From: CALVGQ01 sp964368495
Lineage (GTDB): Bacteria; Bacillota_I; Bacilli_A; Erysipelotrichales; Erysipelotrichaceae
Reading direction: 5' to 3'
Assembly: GCA_964368495.1 (NCBI GenBank)
Contig: CAYJAJ010000001.1
Span: forward strand, 55,374 to 119,373
DNA length: 64,000 bases
Shown: positions 41,263 through 50,519 of the stretch, piece after piece
Layout: every line of letters starts with the position of its first letter
Position numbering within the stretch: the stretch's first letter is position 1
Position numbers and translations under genes: made by a program
The notes under the pieces: generated by a model
What the model saw: the letters and a program-made list of their open reading frames with translations, nothing else
Databases searched by the model: none
Told to the model about the DNA's origin: nothing

Positions 41263-42834
41263 GTGAAGTTAAAAAATAATAAATTAAATCTTTCTTTAGG
41301 AATAAAAGGCTTAATCATATTGTTGTCACTACTTGTAAATGTTTTATTGTTTATATGTATACAAAAATTAATGCAGTTTAGTTTAGTTAGTCAACCATTG
41401 TTTGTTGCATTAAACGTTGTTGTTATGGTTGTTTTATTACTATTTAATTTTTTTGTAGTGAGATGTGTAAAAATTTCTAGCAAAAAAGCAATTTGTGTAA
41501 TGAGTGTTGTCATTTTATGTATGACTAGTTTGAGTGTGTATGCTAACAATGTGGTAAATGAAGTAAGTGATAGCATCAATAAAATAATTGTCTCTGATAC
41601 ACATACGCAAGTATTAGAAACTGCATTTGTTGTTAGTGAAGAAAATAAAGATTTAAATATTTATGATTTAAAACATCTGAAAGTTGGTGTTTTATCTAAT
41701 CATCAAGATTTATTGGGATATGAACTTCCAACAAATGAGTTAAAGACAAAAAATATTGAGGTTGAATACATTGAATATGAAAATGGTATCGAACAATTAA
41801 AAGCACTGTTTGCTAAAGAAGTAACTGCTGTGGCAATGCCAAGTAACTATAAAGTGCTATATGAAGGTCAAGGATTATTTAATGAGTCTCTTGATAGTTC
41901 AGTGGCTATTTACACGTGTCAAACTTCTATTGATGTTCAATTAGATAATAAATCAGTAGCTATTGATGTTACTGAAGAACCATTTACTGTTTTAATAATC
42001 GGAATGGATGAAGGATTATCTGATGCTTTGATGTTAGTGAGTGTAAACCCAATTAGTTTAAAAGTGACAATGACATCCATTCCACGAGATATGTATGTCC
42101 CTATCGCTAATGGATATGGAGGCAGTGATAAAATAGCTCATGCAAGAGCAACTGACTTACAGTGTACAATTGATACAGTAGAGGATTTGCTATCTGTAAA
42201 CATAGATTTCTTTGTGGAAACAAACTTTAACGGAGTCGTATCAATCGTTGATGCATTAGGTGGAATTGTAGTGAATAATCCTTATGAATTTGTGGGTCAA
42301 TCTTCATCAAGTGAACGTGGACATTACACTGTTTGGGTGCCATCTGGAGAGAATGTTCCATTAAATGGAGAGCAGACATTAGCGTTTGCAAGAGAACGTA
42401 AATTATATGCATCTGGTGATTTTCAGCGTCAAGAAAATCAGCAACAAGTGATTGAAGCATTAATGAATAAAACACTAGGAATCCGTGATATAAATCAAGC
42501 TTTAGAAGTACTTGAGGTTACTGCAGAAAACATATCTACCAATATGAGTATTGATCAAATATTATCTTTATTTAATTTAGTAATGAATAAAAAAAATAAT
42601 ACATCAGTTCAAAAAGAACATTTGATAGAAATGGTAGGAACGAATATTTCAGGTTATTTCTCTACAGTTTGGAATGAGTACTCACAAATCGATTTATCAA
42701 TTATCTTACCTTATGAGGCATCAATTAAGGAAAATAGAAATATGATTGTTGAAAATTTAGATTTACAAAGAGAAATAGAAACACCTGAACCTACGAGTTT
42801 TAATGTTAATTGGAGCTATTCTACTCCATATTAA
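41263..42834 (+). CDS. LytR-CpsA-Psr (LCP) family protein
   Basis: LCP proteins attach anionic polymers such as teichoic acids or capsule to peptidoglycan outside the membrane. The 523-residue protein has three N-terminal membrane helices (about 10-95), an accessory domain (about 110-230), and the LCP catalytic domain (about 240-400): FTVLIIGMDEG, TSIPRDMYVPI with the conserved Arg/Asp, and the LAFARERKLYASGDFQR motif. The layout recalls Cps-type LCPs with an accessory domain. GTG 41263 follows GAGGTGATT. No polymer genes are adjacent. Confidence 0.88.
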   Translation: MKLKNNKLNLSLGIKGLIILLSLLVNVLLFICIQKLMQFSLVSQPLFVALNVVVMVVLLLFNFFVVRCVKISSKKAICVMSVVILCMTSLSVYANNVVNEVSDSINKIIVSDTHTQVLETAFVVSEENKDLNIYDLKHLKVGVLSNHQDLLGYELPTNELKTKNIEVEYIEYENGIEQLKALFAKEVTAVAMPSNYKVLYEGQGLFNESLDSSVAIYTCQTSIDVQLDNKSVAIDVTEEPFTVLIIGMDEGLSDALMLVSVNPISLKVTMTSIPRDMYVPIANGYGGSDKIAHARATDLQCTIDTVEDLLSVNIDFFVETNFNGVVSIVDALGGIVVNNPYEFVGQSSSSERGHYTVWVPSGENVPLNGEQTLAFARERKLYASGDFQRQENQQQVIEALMNKTLGIRDINQALEVLEVTAENISTNMSIDQILSLFNLVMNKKNNTSVQKEHLIEMVGTNISGYFSTVWNEYSQIDLSIILPYEASIKENRNMIVENLDLQREIETPEPTSFNVNWSYSTPY

Positions 42835-42861
42835 ATTATAAAAAAACATGGATAAATATGA

Positions 42862-42908
42862 GCAAAAGAATGAATTCAAATATTTGAGTTATTCTTTTGT
42901 TTTTTTAT
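42862..42908 (+). terminator. Intrinsic terminator after the LCP gene
   Basis: CAAAAGAAT...ATTCTTTTG, a long near-perfect hairpin (42863-42900) followed by T7. Confidence 0.88.
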
Positions 42909-43001
42909 GCAGTTAACTAGGTGTATTTGTTGTCTAAAAAAATTTTTGTTGAATATAATGTTAAGGAATTAATGCCTGAACTTAAAAGAAAAGGAATAAA
43001 A

Positions 43002-43892
43002 ATGATGAAAGACAACCAAATTGATTTTACAAAGAACATTGAGAAGAGGATTACCCCAGAACAAATCTCACTTGTTAGTAATAATGCCAAAAAACTGATT
43101 CGATTACCAAAAGGGATACAAGACTTCATTGTTAATAAAAGCTCGAATAACAATCAATATATGGGGTTTGTGGTTGAGCCATATAGTTTGTTTTTAAGCT
43201 ATAAGATTAAAGAAAAAGATGTTAAAGATTTACTTCCAGAAAATTATGAATTAGTGCCTGTTTCGCTTTTTTCAAAAACAAAACCATATAAATGTGCAAT
43301 TTTAGGTTGCTTTTCACTAAGGACAAGTGTATTTTGGGGGATTCGCTATGAACTATATATCATCGCAAGAAACAAAAAAACAAATCTAATGTCATGGATT
43401 ATATGTGATTATGAATCCAATACGTATAATTATGATCCAAAAAATGGATTTAAAAGTAGGACAGTTGAGCATGCTATTTTAACAACGACATACAATTCTC
43501 AAATAATATGTAGTGTAGAAAATAAAAAAACACAAAATATATTGGATTTAGTTGTTGAACTAAGTGGAAATACAAAAGAGGCATTAAATCAAACCTTATG
43601 GATAGAAGGGAATTTATCTGTTGACTATGCAGGTAAACTAGGTAGTAATGGCAAGGATCCATTTGGGCTAATTTTTAATCCACAAGAAATGGCTAATGCT
43701 TATCAAATTAAACCCAAAAATGTAAAAATAAAGAATCTAAAATTTGGGTTTTTAAATCAATCATTAAAAATTGAAGAAATAGGTTGTTTTCCATTTGCTC
43801 AACACTATTTAACAACGGTATTTCCAAAAAGTCATAAGATTAGAACTGTTGATGATTTATATAAACAAATCGATGAAATTGTGAAAAAATAG
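43002..43892 (+). CDS. Protein of unknown function (possible acetoacetate decarboxylase-like fold)
   Basis: The 296-residue protein is soluble and has no signal. SYKIKEKDVKDLLPENYELVPVSLF followed by AILGCFSLRTSVFWGIRYELYIIARN looks like the start of acetoacetate-decarboxylase-like domains, in which a PxG-YxxVP stretch precedes a barrel; a catalytic Lys cannot be located with confidence. ATG 43002 follows AAGGA (42991-42995). The longer frame from 42921 covers a TTGTCT-TATAAT-like promoter, so it is less likely. The following alcohol/aldehyde dehydrogenase genes have their own promoter. Confidence 0.5.
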   Translation: MMKDNQIDFTKNIEKRITPEQISLVSNNAKKLIRLPKGIQDFIVNKSSNNNQYMGFVVEPYSLFLSYKIKEKDVKDLLPENYELVPVSLFSKTKPYKCAILGCFSLRTSVFWGIRYELYIIARNKKTNLMSWIICDYESNTYNYDPKNGFKSRTVEHAILTTTYNSQIICSVENKKTQNILDLVVELSGNTKEALNQTLWIEGNLSVDYAGKLGSNGKDPFGLIFNPQEMANAYQIKPKNVKIKNLKFGFLNQSLKIEEIGCFPFAQHYLTTVFPKSHKIRTVDDLYKQIDEIVKK

Positions 43893-43909
43893 CTTTATTA
43901 TAGTTATTG

Positions 43910-43938
43910 TTGACTTGATATGAGTGATTCAATATAAT
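43910..43938 (+). promoter_or_regulatory. Promoter of the alcohol/aldehyde dehydrogenase pair
   Basis: TTGACT (43910-43915), a 17-base spacer and TATAAT (43933-43938), the most consensus-like promoter of the window, 36 bases ahead of the start codon. Confidence 0.75.
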
Positions 43939-43973
43939 TACAATAACTTTGAAATGTTTTAAATGGAGATAAG

Positions 43974-45173
43974 ATGAATAAATTAAAAAAGATCTATTGC
44001 AGAAGTTATCAGGTAGCATTTAAACTAGCTATGCCATTTTTACCGTATAAAGAACCAATTATTCTAAATGACGTTCAGTTAATAACTAGTGTTTTAAAAA
44101 AGAAAAAAATTAGTAAAGTATTACTTGTGACAGATAAGACATTAAGAACGTTAAAATTAACAGAGAAACTTGAAAATCATTTAGCATTACATCAAATCAG
44201 TTGTGTAGTATATGATGAAACTGTACAAAACCCTAACATGAAAAATGTACTCGATGCAACTGCACTTTATCATCAACATCAAGCACAAGCAATTATAGGG
44301 TTTGGTGGTGGTTCACCAATGGATTGTGCTAAATGTGTGGGTGCAAAAGTTGCAAGGCCAAAATTAAAAATTGAAAAAATGCATGGAGTTCTCAAAGTTT
44401 TAAAAAAGACGCCGCTATTTTTTGCTGTTCCTACAACTTCTGGAACAGGGAGTGAAGTTACAATTACAAGTGTAATCACGAATGAGAAAACAAAGCAAAA
44501 ATACACAATTAATGATTTTGCACTCATACCAGATTATGCTGTACATGATTATAATTTGACAATAAACCTTCCAAGTTCAATTACTGCTGCAACAGGGATG
44601 GATGCGTTGACTCATGCAGTAGAGGCTTATATTGGTAGAAGTACAAATGCAACTACACGCAAACTTGCTGAAAATGCTATAACGCTTATAAATCAACACC
44701 TACTTGAATGTGTGAACAATCCCACGAATGTAGAAAGTAGATCTGCAATGCAGTTAGCTGCATATCAAGCAGGGATTGCATTTTCAAGATCTTATGTGGG
44801 TTATGTGCATGCATTAAGTCATGCAATAAGCGGACGTTATCATACTGCACATGGGGTGGCCAATGCGTGTATTCTTCCCTATTTTTTAGATGAATATAAA
44901 GAAACAATTGATCATTCATTAGCGAAACTTGCTAAAATGAACGGTCTTGCTACTGAAAATACTTCTTCAAAACAAGCAGCTGATTGTTTTAGAAACTGGG
45001 TGTGGGATATGAATGAAAAATTAGGTATCCCTAAAAAATTATCAGAAATAAAGTCAGAGCATGTCTCAAGTATAGTCAGTTTTGCAGATAAAGAAGCTAA
45101 CCCACTTTATCCTGTTCCAAAGCTAATGGGAAAACAAGAATTAGAAACGATGCTTAAGAAAATAATGGAGTGA
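43974..45173 (+). CDS. Iron-containing alcohol dehydrogenase
   Basis: A type III, metal-dependent NAD(P) alcohol dehydrogenase, 399 residues. The nucleotide site is GFGGGSPMDCAK (about residue 105), PTTSGTGSEVT follows, and iron ligands are Asp in the YALIPDYAV region and the His residues in THAVEAY and HALSHAISGRYHTAHG. It should interconvert an alcohol and aldehyde. It shares a promoter with the aldehyde dehydrogenase six bases downstream, so the two probably oxidise or reduce the same carbon chain. Confidence 0.9.
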   Translation: MNKLKKIYCRSYQVAFKLAMPFLPYKEPIILNDVQLITSVLKKKKISKVLLVTDKTLRTLKLTEKLENHLALHQISCVVYDETVQNPNMKNVLDATALYHQHQAQAIIGFGGGSPMDCAKCVGAKVARPKLKIEKMHGVLKVLKKTPLFFAVPTTSGTGSEVTITSVITNEKTKQKYTINDFALIPDYAVHDYNLTINLPSSITAATGMDALTHAVEAYIGRSTNATTRKLAENAITLINQHLLECVNNPTNVESRSAMQLAAYQAGIAFSRSYVGYVHALSHAISGRYHTAHGVANACILPYFLDEYKETIDHSLAKLAKMNGLATENTSSKQAADCFRNWVWDMNEKLGIPKKLSEIKSEHVSSIVSFADKEANPLYPVPKLMGKQELETMLKKIME

Positions 45174-45179
45174 TTAAAT

Positions 45180-46550
45180 ATGGAATTATTAAAGTTGGTA
45201 GAGTCTTCAAGAGAGTTCTTTTCAAGCAAAGCTACAATGGATGTTGAAGTTCGCATTAAATATTTAAAAAAACTATATCAAGAGATTAAAGACAATGAGT
45301 CAAAGATTTTGGAAGCATTAGGGAAAGATTTAGGAAAATCTGGATATGAAGGATATATGACTGAAGTTGGCATGTGCTTATCTGAACTTTCATATGTGAT
45401 TTCGAACTGCAAAAAATGGGCTAAACCACGTTCAGTTAAAACATCATTAGAACAATTTCATGCAAGAAGTATGATTGTGAGTAACCCACTTGGAGTTGTA
45501 TTAATCATGTCACCATGGAATTATCCATTTATGTTAACTATGGAGCCTTTATTTGGAGCACTTGCTGCAGGGAATTGCTGTATTATAAAACCATCAGCAT
45601 ATTCAAAACATACTTCAGAAGTGATTAAAGATTTAATTAGCCAAGTTTTTCCAAAAGAAATGGTAAGTGTTGTTAGTGGTGGTCGAAAAGAAAATGAGGA
45701 GTTATTAGATATCAAATTTGATTTTATTTTCTTTACAGGAAGTGTATTTGTAGGTAAGTTAGTAATGGAAAAAGCAAGTAGACATTTAACACCTGTTACA
45801 TTAGAATTGGGTGGGAAAAGTCCTTGTATCGTTGATGAAACTGCAAATTTAAAAGTTGCTGCAAAACGGATTGTTTTTGGGAAGTTTTTAAACTGTGGGC
45901 AAACATGTGTGGCACCTGATTATGTGCTGGTTCATGAAAGTGTTAAGGAACAATTTTTGCTTTTTGTAAAAGAAGAAATTAAAAATACATACACAAAAGA
46001 TCCATTAAATAGTACATTATATGGAAAAATAATAAATGAGAAACATTATGAACGCTTGCTATCGCTGATTGATCAAGAAAAAGTGGTTTATGGTGGAAAG
46101 CATGATAGTTTAAAATTAAAAATTGAGCCTACGGTTTTAGATAATGTTCAACTTGATGATGATATTATGAAGGAAGAGATTTTTGGACCAATAATGCCAA
46201 TCTTAACTTTTAAAAATTATGAAGATACTGACAAAATAATCAAACAGTTTGATAAGCCATTGGCAGCGTATTTGTTTTCCAATGATAAAACTAGGCAACA
46301 AGACTTTTTATATCAATTACCATTTGGTGGTGGTTGTCTTAATGATACAATTGTACATTTGGCAAGTTCACGTATGCCATTTGGTGGTGTTGGGTCTAGT
46401 GGAATGGGTAAATATCATGGGATAGAAAGTTTTAAAACATTTAGCCATGAAAAAAGCATATTACAACGATATAATTGGATTGATTTGCCTTTTAGATATC
46501 AACCGTACAAAAAAAGTTATGATAAAATAATACGGTTTTTTATGAAGTAG
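45180..46550 (+). CDS. Aldehyde dehydrogenase (ALDH3-like short type)
   Basis: NAD(P)-dependent oxidation of aldehydes to acids, or the reverse with a cofactor. The 456-residue length and absence of the N-terminal extension place it with ALDH3/YwdH-type enzymes. Motifs: SPWNYPFMLTMEP, FFTGSVFVGK, the general-base Glu in LELGGKSPC, the catalytic Cys in NCGQTCVAPDY (about residue 242), and EIFGPIMP. The C-terminus has PFRYQPYKKSY as in fatty aldehyde-type family members. Start ATG 45180 follows the ADH stop closely. A terminator follows. Confidence 0.9.
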   Translation: MELLKLVESSREFFSSKATMDVEVRIKYLKKLYQEIKDNESKILEALGKDLGKSGYEGYMTEVGMCLSELSYVISNCKKWAKPRSVKTSLEQFHARSMIVSNPLGVVLIMSPWNYPFMLTMEPLFGALAAGNCCIIKPSAYSKHTSEVIKDLISQVFPKEMVSVVSGGRKENEELLDIKFDFIFFTGSVFVGKLVMEKASRHLTPVTLELGGKSPCIVDETANLKVAAKRIVFGKFLNCGQTCVAPDYVLVHESVKEQFLLFVKEEIKNTYTKDPLNSTLYGKIINEKHYERLLSLIDQEKVVYGGKHDSLKLKIEPTVLDNVQLDDDIMKEEIFGPIMPILTFKNYEDTDKIIKQFDKPLAAYLFSNDKTRQQDFLYQLPFGGGCLNDTIVHLASSRMPFGGVGSSGMGKYHGIESFKTFSHEKSILQRYNWIDLPFRYQPYKKSYDKIIRFFMK

Positions 46551-46572
46551 TTTTTAAAAATTACATCATGAC

Positions 46573-46621
46573 TAAAGAGAATTGTTTTCTGTAGTTTACA
46601 GAAATTGATTCTCTTTATTTT
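46573..46621 (+). terminator. Intrinsic terminator of the ADH/ALDH operon
   Basis: TAAAGAGAAT and ATTCTCTTTA outer arms with an inner TTCTGTA/TACAGAA stem, followed by TTTT. Confidence 0.8.
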
Positions 46622-46757
46622 TATCATAAGGACTATCGTGTTTAACTGATGGTTAATTTTATGGATATCAATGTTAATGACTCGGTAATAGTATTTTCAT
46701 TTTTATAGTTTTATAATTAAGTTATGAAAGTTTTATTAATTTGGGAGGAGCTTTAAG

Positions 46758-47780
46758 ATGAAAATAAAGGAAACAATTAAAAAACACCGTTTACAGTGTA
46801 ATTATACTCAAGAACAAGTTGCATTAAAGTTAGGGGTAAGTACACCTGCAGTAAATAAATGGGAAAGTGGAGCAACATTTCCTGATATAACATTATTAGC
46901 GCCCCTTGCAAGACTGCTTGAAATTGATTTGAATACACTCCTGTGTTTTGAAAAAGAGTGCAGTGATGAACAATTCGCAAAAATTATTACAGAAATTTCA
47001 AGTGATATGCTTACAGAAAGCTTCGATGAAATCTTTAAAAAATGTTTGAGGATAATCAAGGAATATCCAAATAGTGATAAATTAAAATATAATTTGGGAT
47101 TGTTGTGTTATAGCATTCTTAAAGAGGATGAAAGTGAAAATAAAAAGAAAGTTCAATCATTGATTGAAGAATGCACACACAGTGATGATAGGGATATACG
47201 TTATTCATCCCTTACATCGATGATTAATATTAATATAAAGGAAAAAAATTATGATGAGGCAAAGCAATGCATCGATAGTATACCAAATGCCCCATATGAT
47301 AAGATGTTAAGCCAAGCATTGTTATTTAAAGCAAAAAAAGATTTTGATCAAGCTTCAACTGTTTTAGAAGGCAAACTTATAAAGCTTATTTCTGATTTGC
47401 ATACAACCTTTACAATGTTGGTCGATATTGCATTAGAGGAAAATCGCTTTAAAGATGCTCTGCACATATCTGAAGTAGTAAAAAACGTCGGTAGTAGCTT
47501 AAGTCTTTGGAGTTTTAATTATCATGCGATGTGCATTGGAATATATACTAAAATGAAAGATAAAGAAAATACGCTAATTTCTTTAAAGTCACTTTTTGAT
47601 TGCCTTGATAATGAACAGTACTTTAACGATCAGGTATTATGTAAATACGATGAAACGACTAGTAAAAAATTCAATGAAACAATAAAAGGATTGATGTTGA
47701 AGCAGATTGAAATTGATCCAAAAGATTTGGAGTTTATAAAAGATGATCCGCGTTTTATAAAACTGTTTGCTAAAAAGTGA
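46758..47780 (+). CDS. XRE-family transcriptional regulator with C-terminal helical repeats
   Basis: The 340-residue protein begins with a HTH_3 domain (about 1-62: IKKHRLQCNYTQEQVALKLGVS, TPAVNKWESGATFPD). The rest is alpha-helical with TPR-like units (about 90-330). Such proteins are typical small-signal-responsive repressors in Bacillota; the ligand and targets are unknown. GGGAGGAG precedes the ATG at 46758. It is a lone gene, with a large upstream region but no clear operator. Confidence 0.85.
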   Translation: MKIKETIKKHRLQCNYTQEQVALKLGVSTPAVNKWESGATFPDITLLAPLARLLEIDLNTLLCFEKECSDEQFAKIITEISSDMLTESFDEIFKKCLRIIKEYPNSDKLKYNLGLLCYSILKEDESENKKKVQSLIEECTHSDDRDIRYSSLTSMININIKEKNYDEAKQCIDSIPNAPYDKMLSQALLFKAKKDFDQASTVLEGKLIKLISDLHTTFTMLVDIALEENRFKDALHISEVVKNVGSSLSLWSFNYHAMCIGIYTKMKDKENTLISLKSLFDCLDNEQYFNDQVLCKYDETTSKKFNETIKGLMLKQIEIDPKDLEFIKDDPRFIKLFAKK

Positions 47781-47969
47781 TTACTTAGAATAATAGTGAA
47801 ATAATGAAAATGTACTCAAGCCAATTAAACTGTAAGCACTTCTTGAAAATATAGACATTTCATCTAATAAGAAGGCAATAAAATCGAATTGAAAAAGCCC
47901 AATTAAACCCCAATTTAAGCAACCCAATACTGCAAATGTTAATCCAAGTTCTTTGATTGTTCTTTTCAT
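47781..47969 (-). CDS. DUF378 family membrane protein (YuzA-like)
   Basis: The 62-residue protein has two membrane helices and the DUF378 pattern GCLNWGLIGLFQFDFIA, with YSLIGLS at the second helix. Function unknown. AAAGGAGC precedes the ATG at 47969. It is convergent with the XRE gene and sits divergent from degV. Confidence 0.8.
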   Translation of the reverse strand: MKRTIKELGLTFAVLGCLNWGLIGLFQFDFIAFLLDEMSIFSRSAYSLIGLSTFSLFHYYSK

Positions 47970-48057
47970 GGGTAAGCTCCTTTTTTCTTGTAGTATGGCT
48001 TAAATTTTTAGCATTATTCTATGACAAAAAGTGATAAAAGAAGCTAGGGATGTGTGA

Positions 48058-48085
48058 TTGTTTTTAGTAGTGGGTATGTTATAAT
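48058..48085 (+). promoter_or_regulatory. Promoter of the degV-like gene
   Basis: TTGTTT (48058-48063), a 16-base spacer with TGT ahead of TATAAT (48080-48085), 20 bases before the start codon. Confidence 0.6.
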
Positions 48086-48104
48086 GTTTACGAGGTGAAA
48101 ACTT

Positions 48105-48947
48105 ATGTACAATATAAAAGTTGTCAGTGATTCTGCAGTAGATTGTACTGTACTGCAAGAAAAAGAATTGAACTTAGAAGTTGTTCGATTACCGATAAAT
48201 TTAGATGGTGTTGAATATTTAGAAGCAGTTGATATTAGTCTTGAGCAATTTATAAAAAAAATGCGTGAAGGTGCTGTTGTTAAGACCAGCCAACCAACAT
48301 TTGCTGAAATAACTCGCGCTTGGGATAAAGCTTTAGAAACGGCAGATGAAGTAATCTATGTTCCTTTATCATCAAAGCTAAGTGGGAGTTATGCTTCTGC
48401 TTGTATGTACGCTGAAGAAGAATACAAAGGAAAAGTAACTGTCCTTGATTTGAAACAAATTTGTTATCCACAACAACAAGTATGTTTGGATATCCAAGAG
48501 TGTATAAAAAAAGGGATGAGTTCAAGTGAAATCAAAAAACTGTTTGAAGAAAAATCTGAATTATGGGCAATTTTAATACCTGAAGATATTTCTTATTTAA
48601 AGCGTGGTGGGCGTATTTCAAGTGCTGCAGCAGCATTAGCAAATTTACTTAAAATATATCCCATATTGAAGGTTGAAGATGGAGCTATTGATGTTTATGA
48701 TAAAGTCAGAACTTCAAAAAAAGCATATCAACTAGGAATTGATGCATGCTTGAATGGTGTTTCAAATGTTGATGATTATCATTGGTTTATTGTCGAAGCT
48801 GATTCGATGGAATTATCACTTAAAATAAAAGAAGAGATTGAGAAAAAATATCCAATTAAGGTTAAAATTGTACCTATGCACGCAATAGTTATGTCTCATA
48901 CTGGACCAGGAACATTTTGCTTTGGCAGGTATCGAAAAATAATTTAA
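48105..48947 (+). CDS. DegV family fatty acid-binding protein
   Basis: Proteins of this family bind a long-chain fatty acid and serve fatty-acid kinase pathways. The 280-residue chain has SDSAVDCT near the N-terminus, VVKTSQPTFAEITRA, PLSSKLSGSYASAC and YLKRGGRISSAAAAL, with the Ser and Arg residues that hold the carboxylate. The closing HTGPGTFCFG is typical. The length matches. It is followed 37 bases later by a YgjP-like peptidase gene. Confidence 0.9.
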   Translation: MYNIKVVSDSAVDCTVLQEKELNLEVVRLPINLDGVEYLEAVDISLEQFIKKMREGAVVKTSQPTFAEITRAWDKALETADEVIYVPLSSKLSGSYASACMYAEEEYKGKVTVLDLKQICYPQQQVCLDIQECIKKGMSSSEIKKLFEEKSELWAILIPEDISYLKRGGRISSAAAALANLLKIYPILKVEDGAIDVYDKVRTSKKAYQLGIDACLNGVSNVDDYHWFIVEADSMELSLKIKEEIEKKYPIKVKIVPMHAIVMSHTGPGTFCFGRYRKII

Positions 48948-48984
48948 TTAGATGCATTGTCAAATGTTTTAGGGTGGTGAAAAT

Positions 48985-49668
48985 GTGGAAGTAACTTTAG
49001 AAAACAAAGTATTTAATGTTGAAATACAACGAAAACGAATTAAAAATATTTATTTAAAAATAAAAAAAGAAAATGAATTAATTGTAAGTGCACACCCTCT
49101 TGTGCCACTTTTTCAAATTGAAAATTTTTTGTTGAGTAAAAAAGAGTGGATTATTGAGGCAAATGAGCGAGTGAAGAAAAAGAGTTCTTTAAATGAAAAC
49201 AAAGGTACAAGAAATCAAAAGATTCAATACTTAGGAGAAATAAAAGATCTTGAGATAGTCGCCTCATCAAAGCCAGCATTAAAGGTTGAACCAAGTCGTA
49301 TCGTTTTATATATAAAAGATATCTCAAAAGCACAAGTTACTTTTGAAAATTTAGCGAAAAAGGAGTTAAAAAAATATTGTGATCAGTATCAAAATCAATT
49401 TAACTTAATTATGGATGATTATCATCTTCCTCATCCAACAGTATCTTTTAGAAAAATGGTAAGTAAATGGGGAAGCTGCATACCAAAGAAGGCAAAAATC
49501 ACAATGAATGTCAATTTAATATATATGCCTTTAGAATGCTTGTATTATGTTCTTTTACATGAGTATTCACATATGATTGTTCCAAATCATTCAAAACGCT
49601 TCTATGATTTAATTGAAATGTATATGCCGGATTATAAGCGTTTTCGTAAAATGTTAAGAGAAAAATAG
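48985..49668 (+). CDS. YgjP-like metallopeptidase domain protein (DUF45)
   Basis: The 227-residue protein has the YgjP/DUF45 plan: a strand-rich N-terminal part and a zinc-peptidase C-terminus with LLHEYSHM, the HExxH motif, and a third ligand His in PNHSKRFYDLI. RKMVSKWGSCIPKKAKI is the conserved stretch before it. It is likely a zinc metallopeptidase or a nuclease accessory; its role is unknown. GTG 48985 follows AGGGTGGTG. The upstream degV-like gene may be cotranscribed. Confidence 0.85.
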   Translation: MEVTLENKVFNVEIQRKRIKNIYLKIKKENELIVSAHPLVPLFQIENFLLSKKEWIIEANERVKKKSSLNENKGTRNQKIQYLGEIKDLEIVASSKPALKVEPSRIVLYIKDISKAQVTFENLAKKELKKYCDQYQNQFNLIMDDYHLPHPTVSFRKMVSKWGSCIPKKAKITMNVNLIYMPLECLYYVLLHEYSHMIVPNHSKRFYDLIEMYMPDYKRFRKMLREK

Positions 49669-49726
49669 GATTTAATTTCCTTTTTAATAAACTTCATCTA
49701 AAACAAAATAAATGTAGGAGGTTTTT

Positions 49727-50209
49727 ATGTTAAAAATTATTAGTTTATGTTTATTGGTTTTTTCACTAGCTGGATGCAGTTGCTCAATGGGTGGAAGCAC
49801 TACTGAGCCAACAATGACTCCAAGCTCTACACCTACTCCAACATCAAACACATCGCAAAGTGCAAATACGAAAGAGGCGATTGATGTCTTAGGAGAAGAA
49901 AGTGATTTTGGGACACCGATAGTAAGTTTAAAGCTTGAAGATGGAAAAATTGTTGATCTAAACATTGATGAAATTTATGAGAATTCAAGTAAAAAAGAAT
50001 TAGGTGATGAATACAAATTATCCGATAGCGCTGTTGCACCTTGGCATGTTCAGATACAATCATTAGAGGATTATATTATGGCGAATGGTGTTGAATCAGT
50101 CGAGTTAAGTGACGGGAAAGTAGTCAATACAGATTTAATGACATCAGTGACAATTAGTGTTGAAAACTACATTAAAACAGTAAATAAAGCAATTGACGAA
50201 GCAAAATAA
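49727..50209 (+). CDS. Small lipoprotein with degenerate FMN-binding-like end
   Basis: The 160-residue lipoprotein has signal MLKIISLCLLVFSLAGC with the Cys at about residue 17, then a Ser/Thr/Pro linker (about 20-50). The mature domain ends with SVELSDGKVVNTDLMTSVTI and SVENYIKTVNKAIDEAK. This end recalls the D-x2-[ST]-G-A-T-x-[ST] flavinylation motif of the Rnf proteins, with TSVT for SGAT. Whether FMN is attached is unknown. AGGAGG precedes the ATG at 49727. It precedes the glycine riboswitch. Confidence 0.65.
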   Translation: MLKIISLCLLVFSLAGCSCSMGGSTTEPTMTPSSTPTPTSNTSQSANTKEAIDVLGEESDFGTPIVSLKLEDGKIVDLNIDEIYENSSKKELGDEYKLSDSAVAPWHVQIQSLEDYIMANGVESVELSDGKVVNTDLMTSVTISVENYIKTVNKAIDEAK

Positions 50210-50217
50210 CAATTTAA

Positions 50218-50252
50218 AACATAAAGACGCAAAGTTTCTTTATGTTTTTTTA
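50218..50252 (+). terminator. Intrinsic terminator after the lipoprotein
   Basis: AACATAAAG (50218-50226) and CTTTATGTT (50238-50246), followed by T7. Confidence 0.85.
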
Positions 50253-50253
50253 G

Positions 50254-50281
50254 TTGTTTTCAGTATAAAACATGGTATTAT
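50254..50281 (+). promoter_or_regulatory. Promoter of the gcv operon
   Basis: TTGTTT (50254-50259), a 16-base spacer with TGG ahead of TATTAT (50276-50281), just upstream of the riboswitch. Confidence 0.55.
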
Positions 50282-50315
50282 TATATTTGATAATAAAACT
50301 AATTCGTATGAAGAA

Positions 50316-50500
50316 TCCGGGAGATACCTAAAATATGATGGAGCCGAAGAGGAAATAATGCGTAAACTTTCAGGCAAAAGGACCGGTTTTGGACGAAACT
50401 CTGGAAAGTGCTAAGGCATACCGATGAGGCAATTTCGTTAAGAAAGAATCTTTCAGGTGAAAGACAGAGGCATAAGATTTTTTAATCTTGTGCTTTTTTA
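50316..50500 (+). promoter_or_regulatory. Tandem glycine riboswitch with terminator
   Basis: Two aptamer halves are recognisable. The first (about 50316-50412) has GCCGAAGAGG, AACTTTCAGGCAAAAGGAC and GGACGAAACTCTGGAAAG. The second (about 50413-50472) has ACCGATGAGGCAA, ATCTTTCAGGT and AGACAGAG. A hairpin GCATAAGAT (50470-50478) / ATCTTGTGC (50485-50493) followed by T6 is the expression platform: glycine should prevent it, turning on the glycine cleavage genes. The gcvT start is 20 bases on. Confidence 0.88.
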
Positions 50501-50519
50501 AGTTTTTAAGGAGGAACTT

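Noticed and set aside
42921..43001. Longer N-terminus of the unknown protein at 43002
   Set aside because: The extra stretch has no RBS and holds TTGTCT and TATAAT-like promoter sequence; AAGGA six bases ahead of ATG 43002 supports the shorter start.
50193..50414. A 73-residue ORF over the riboswitch
   Set aside because: It starts inside the end of the lipoprotein gene and its sequence is riboswitch RNA, including the conserved aptamer core; no RBS.
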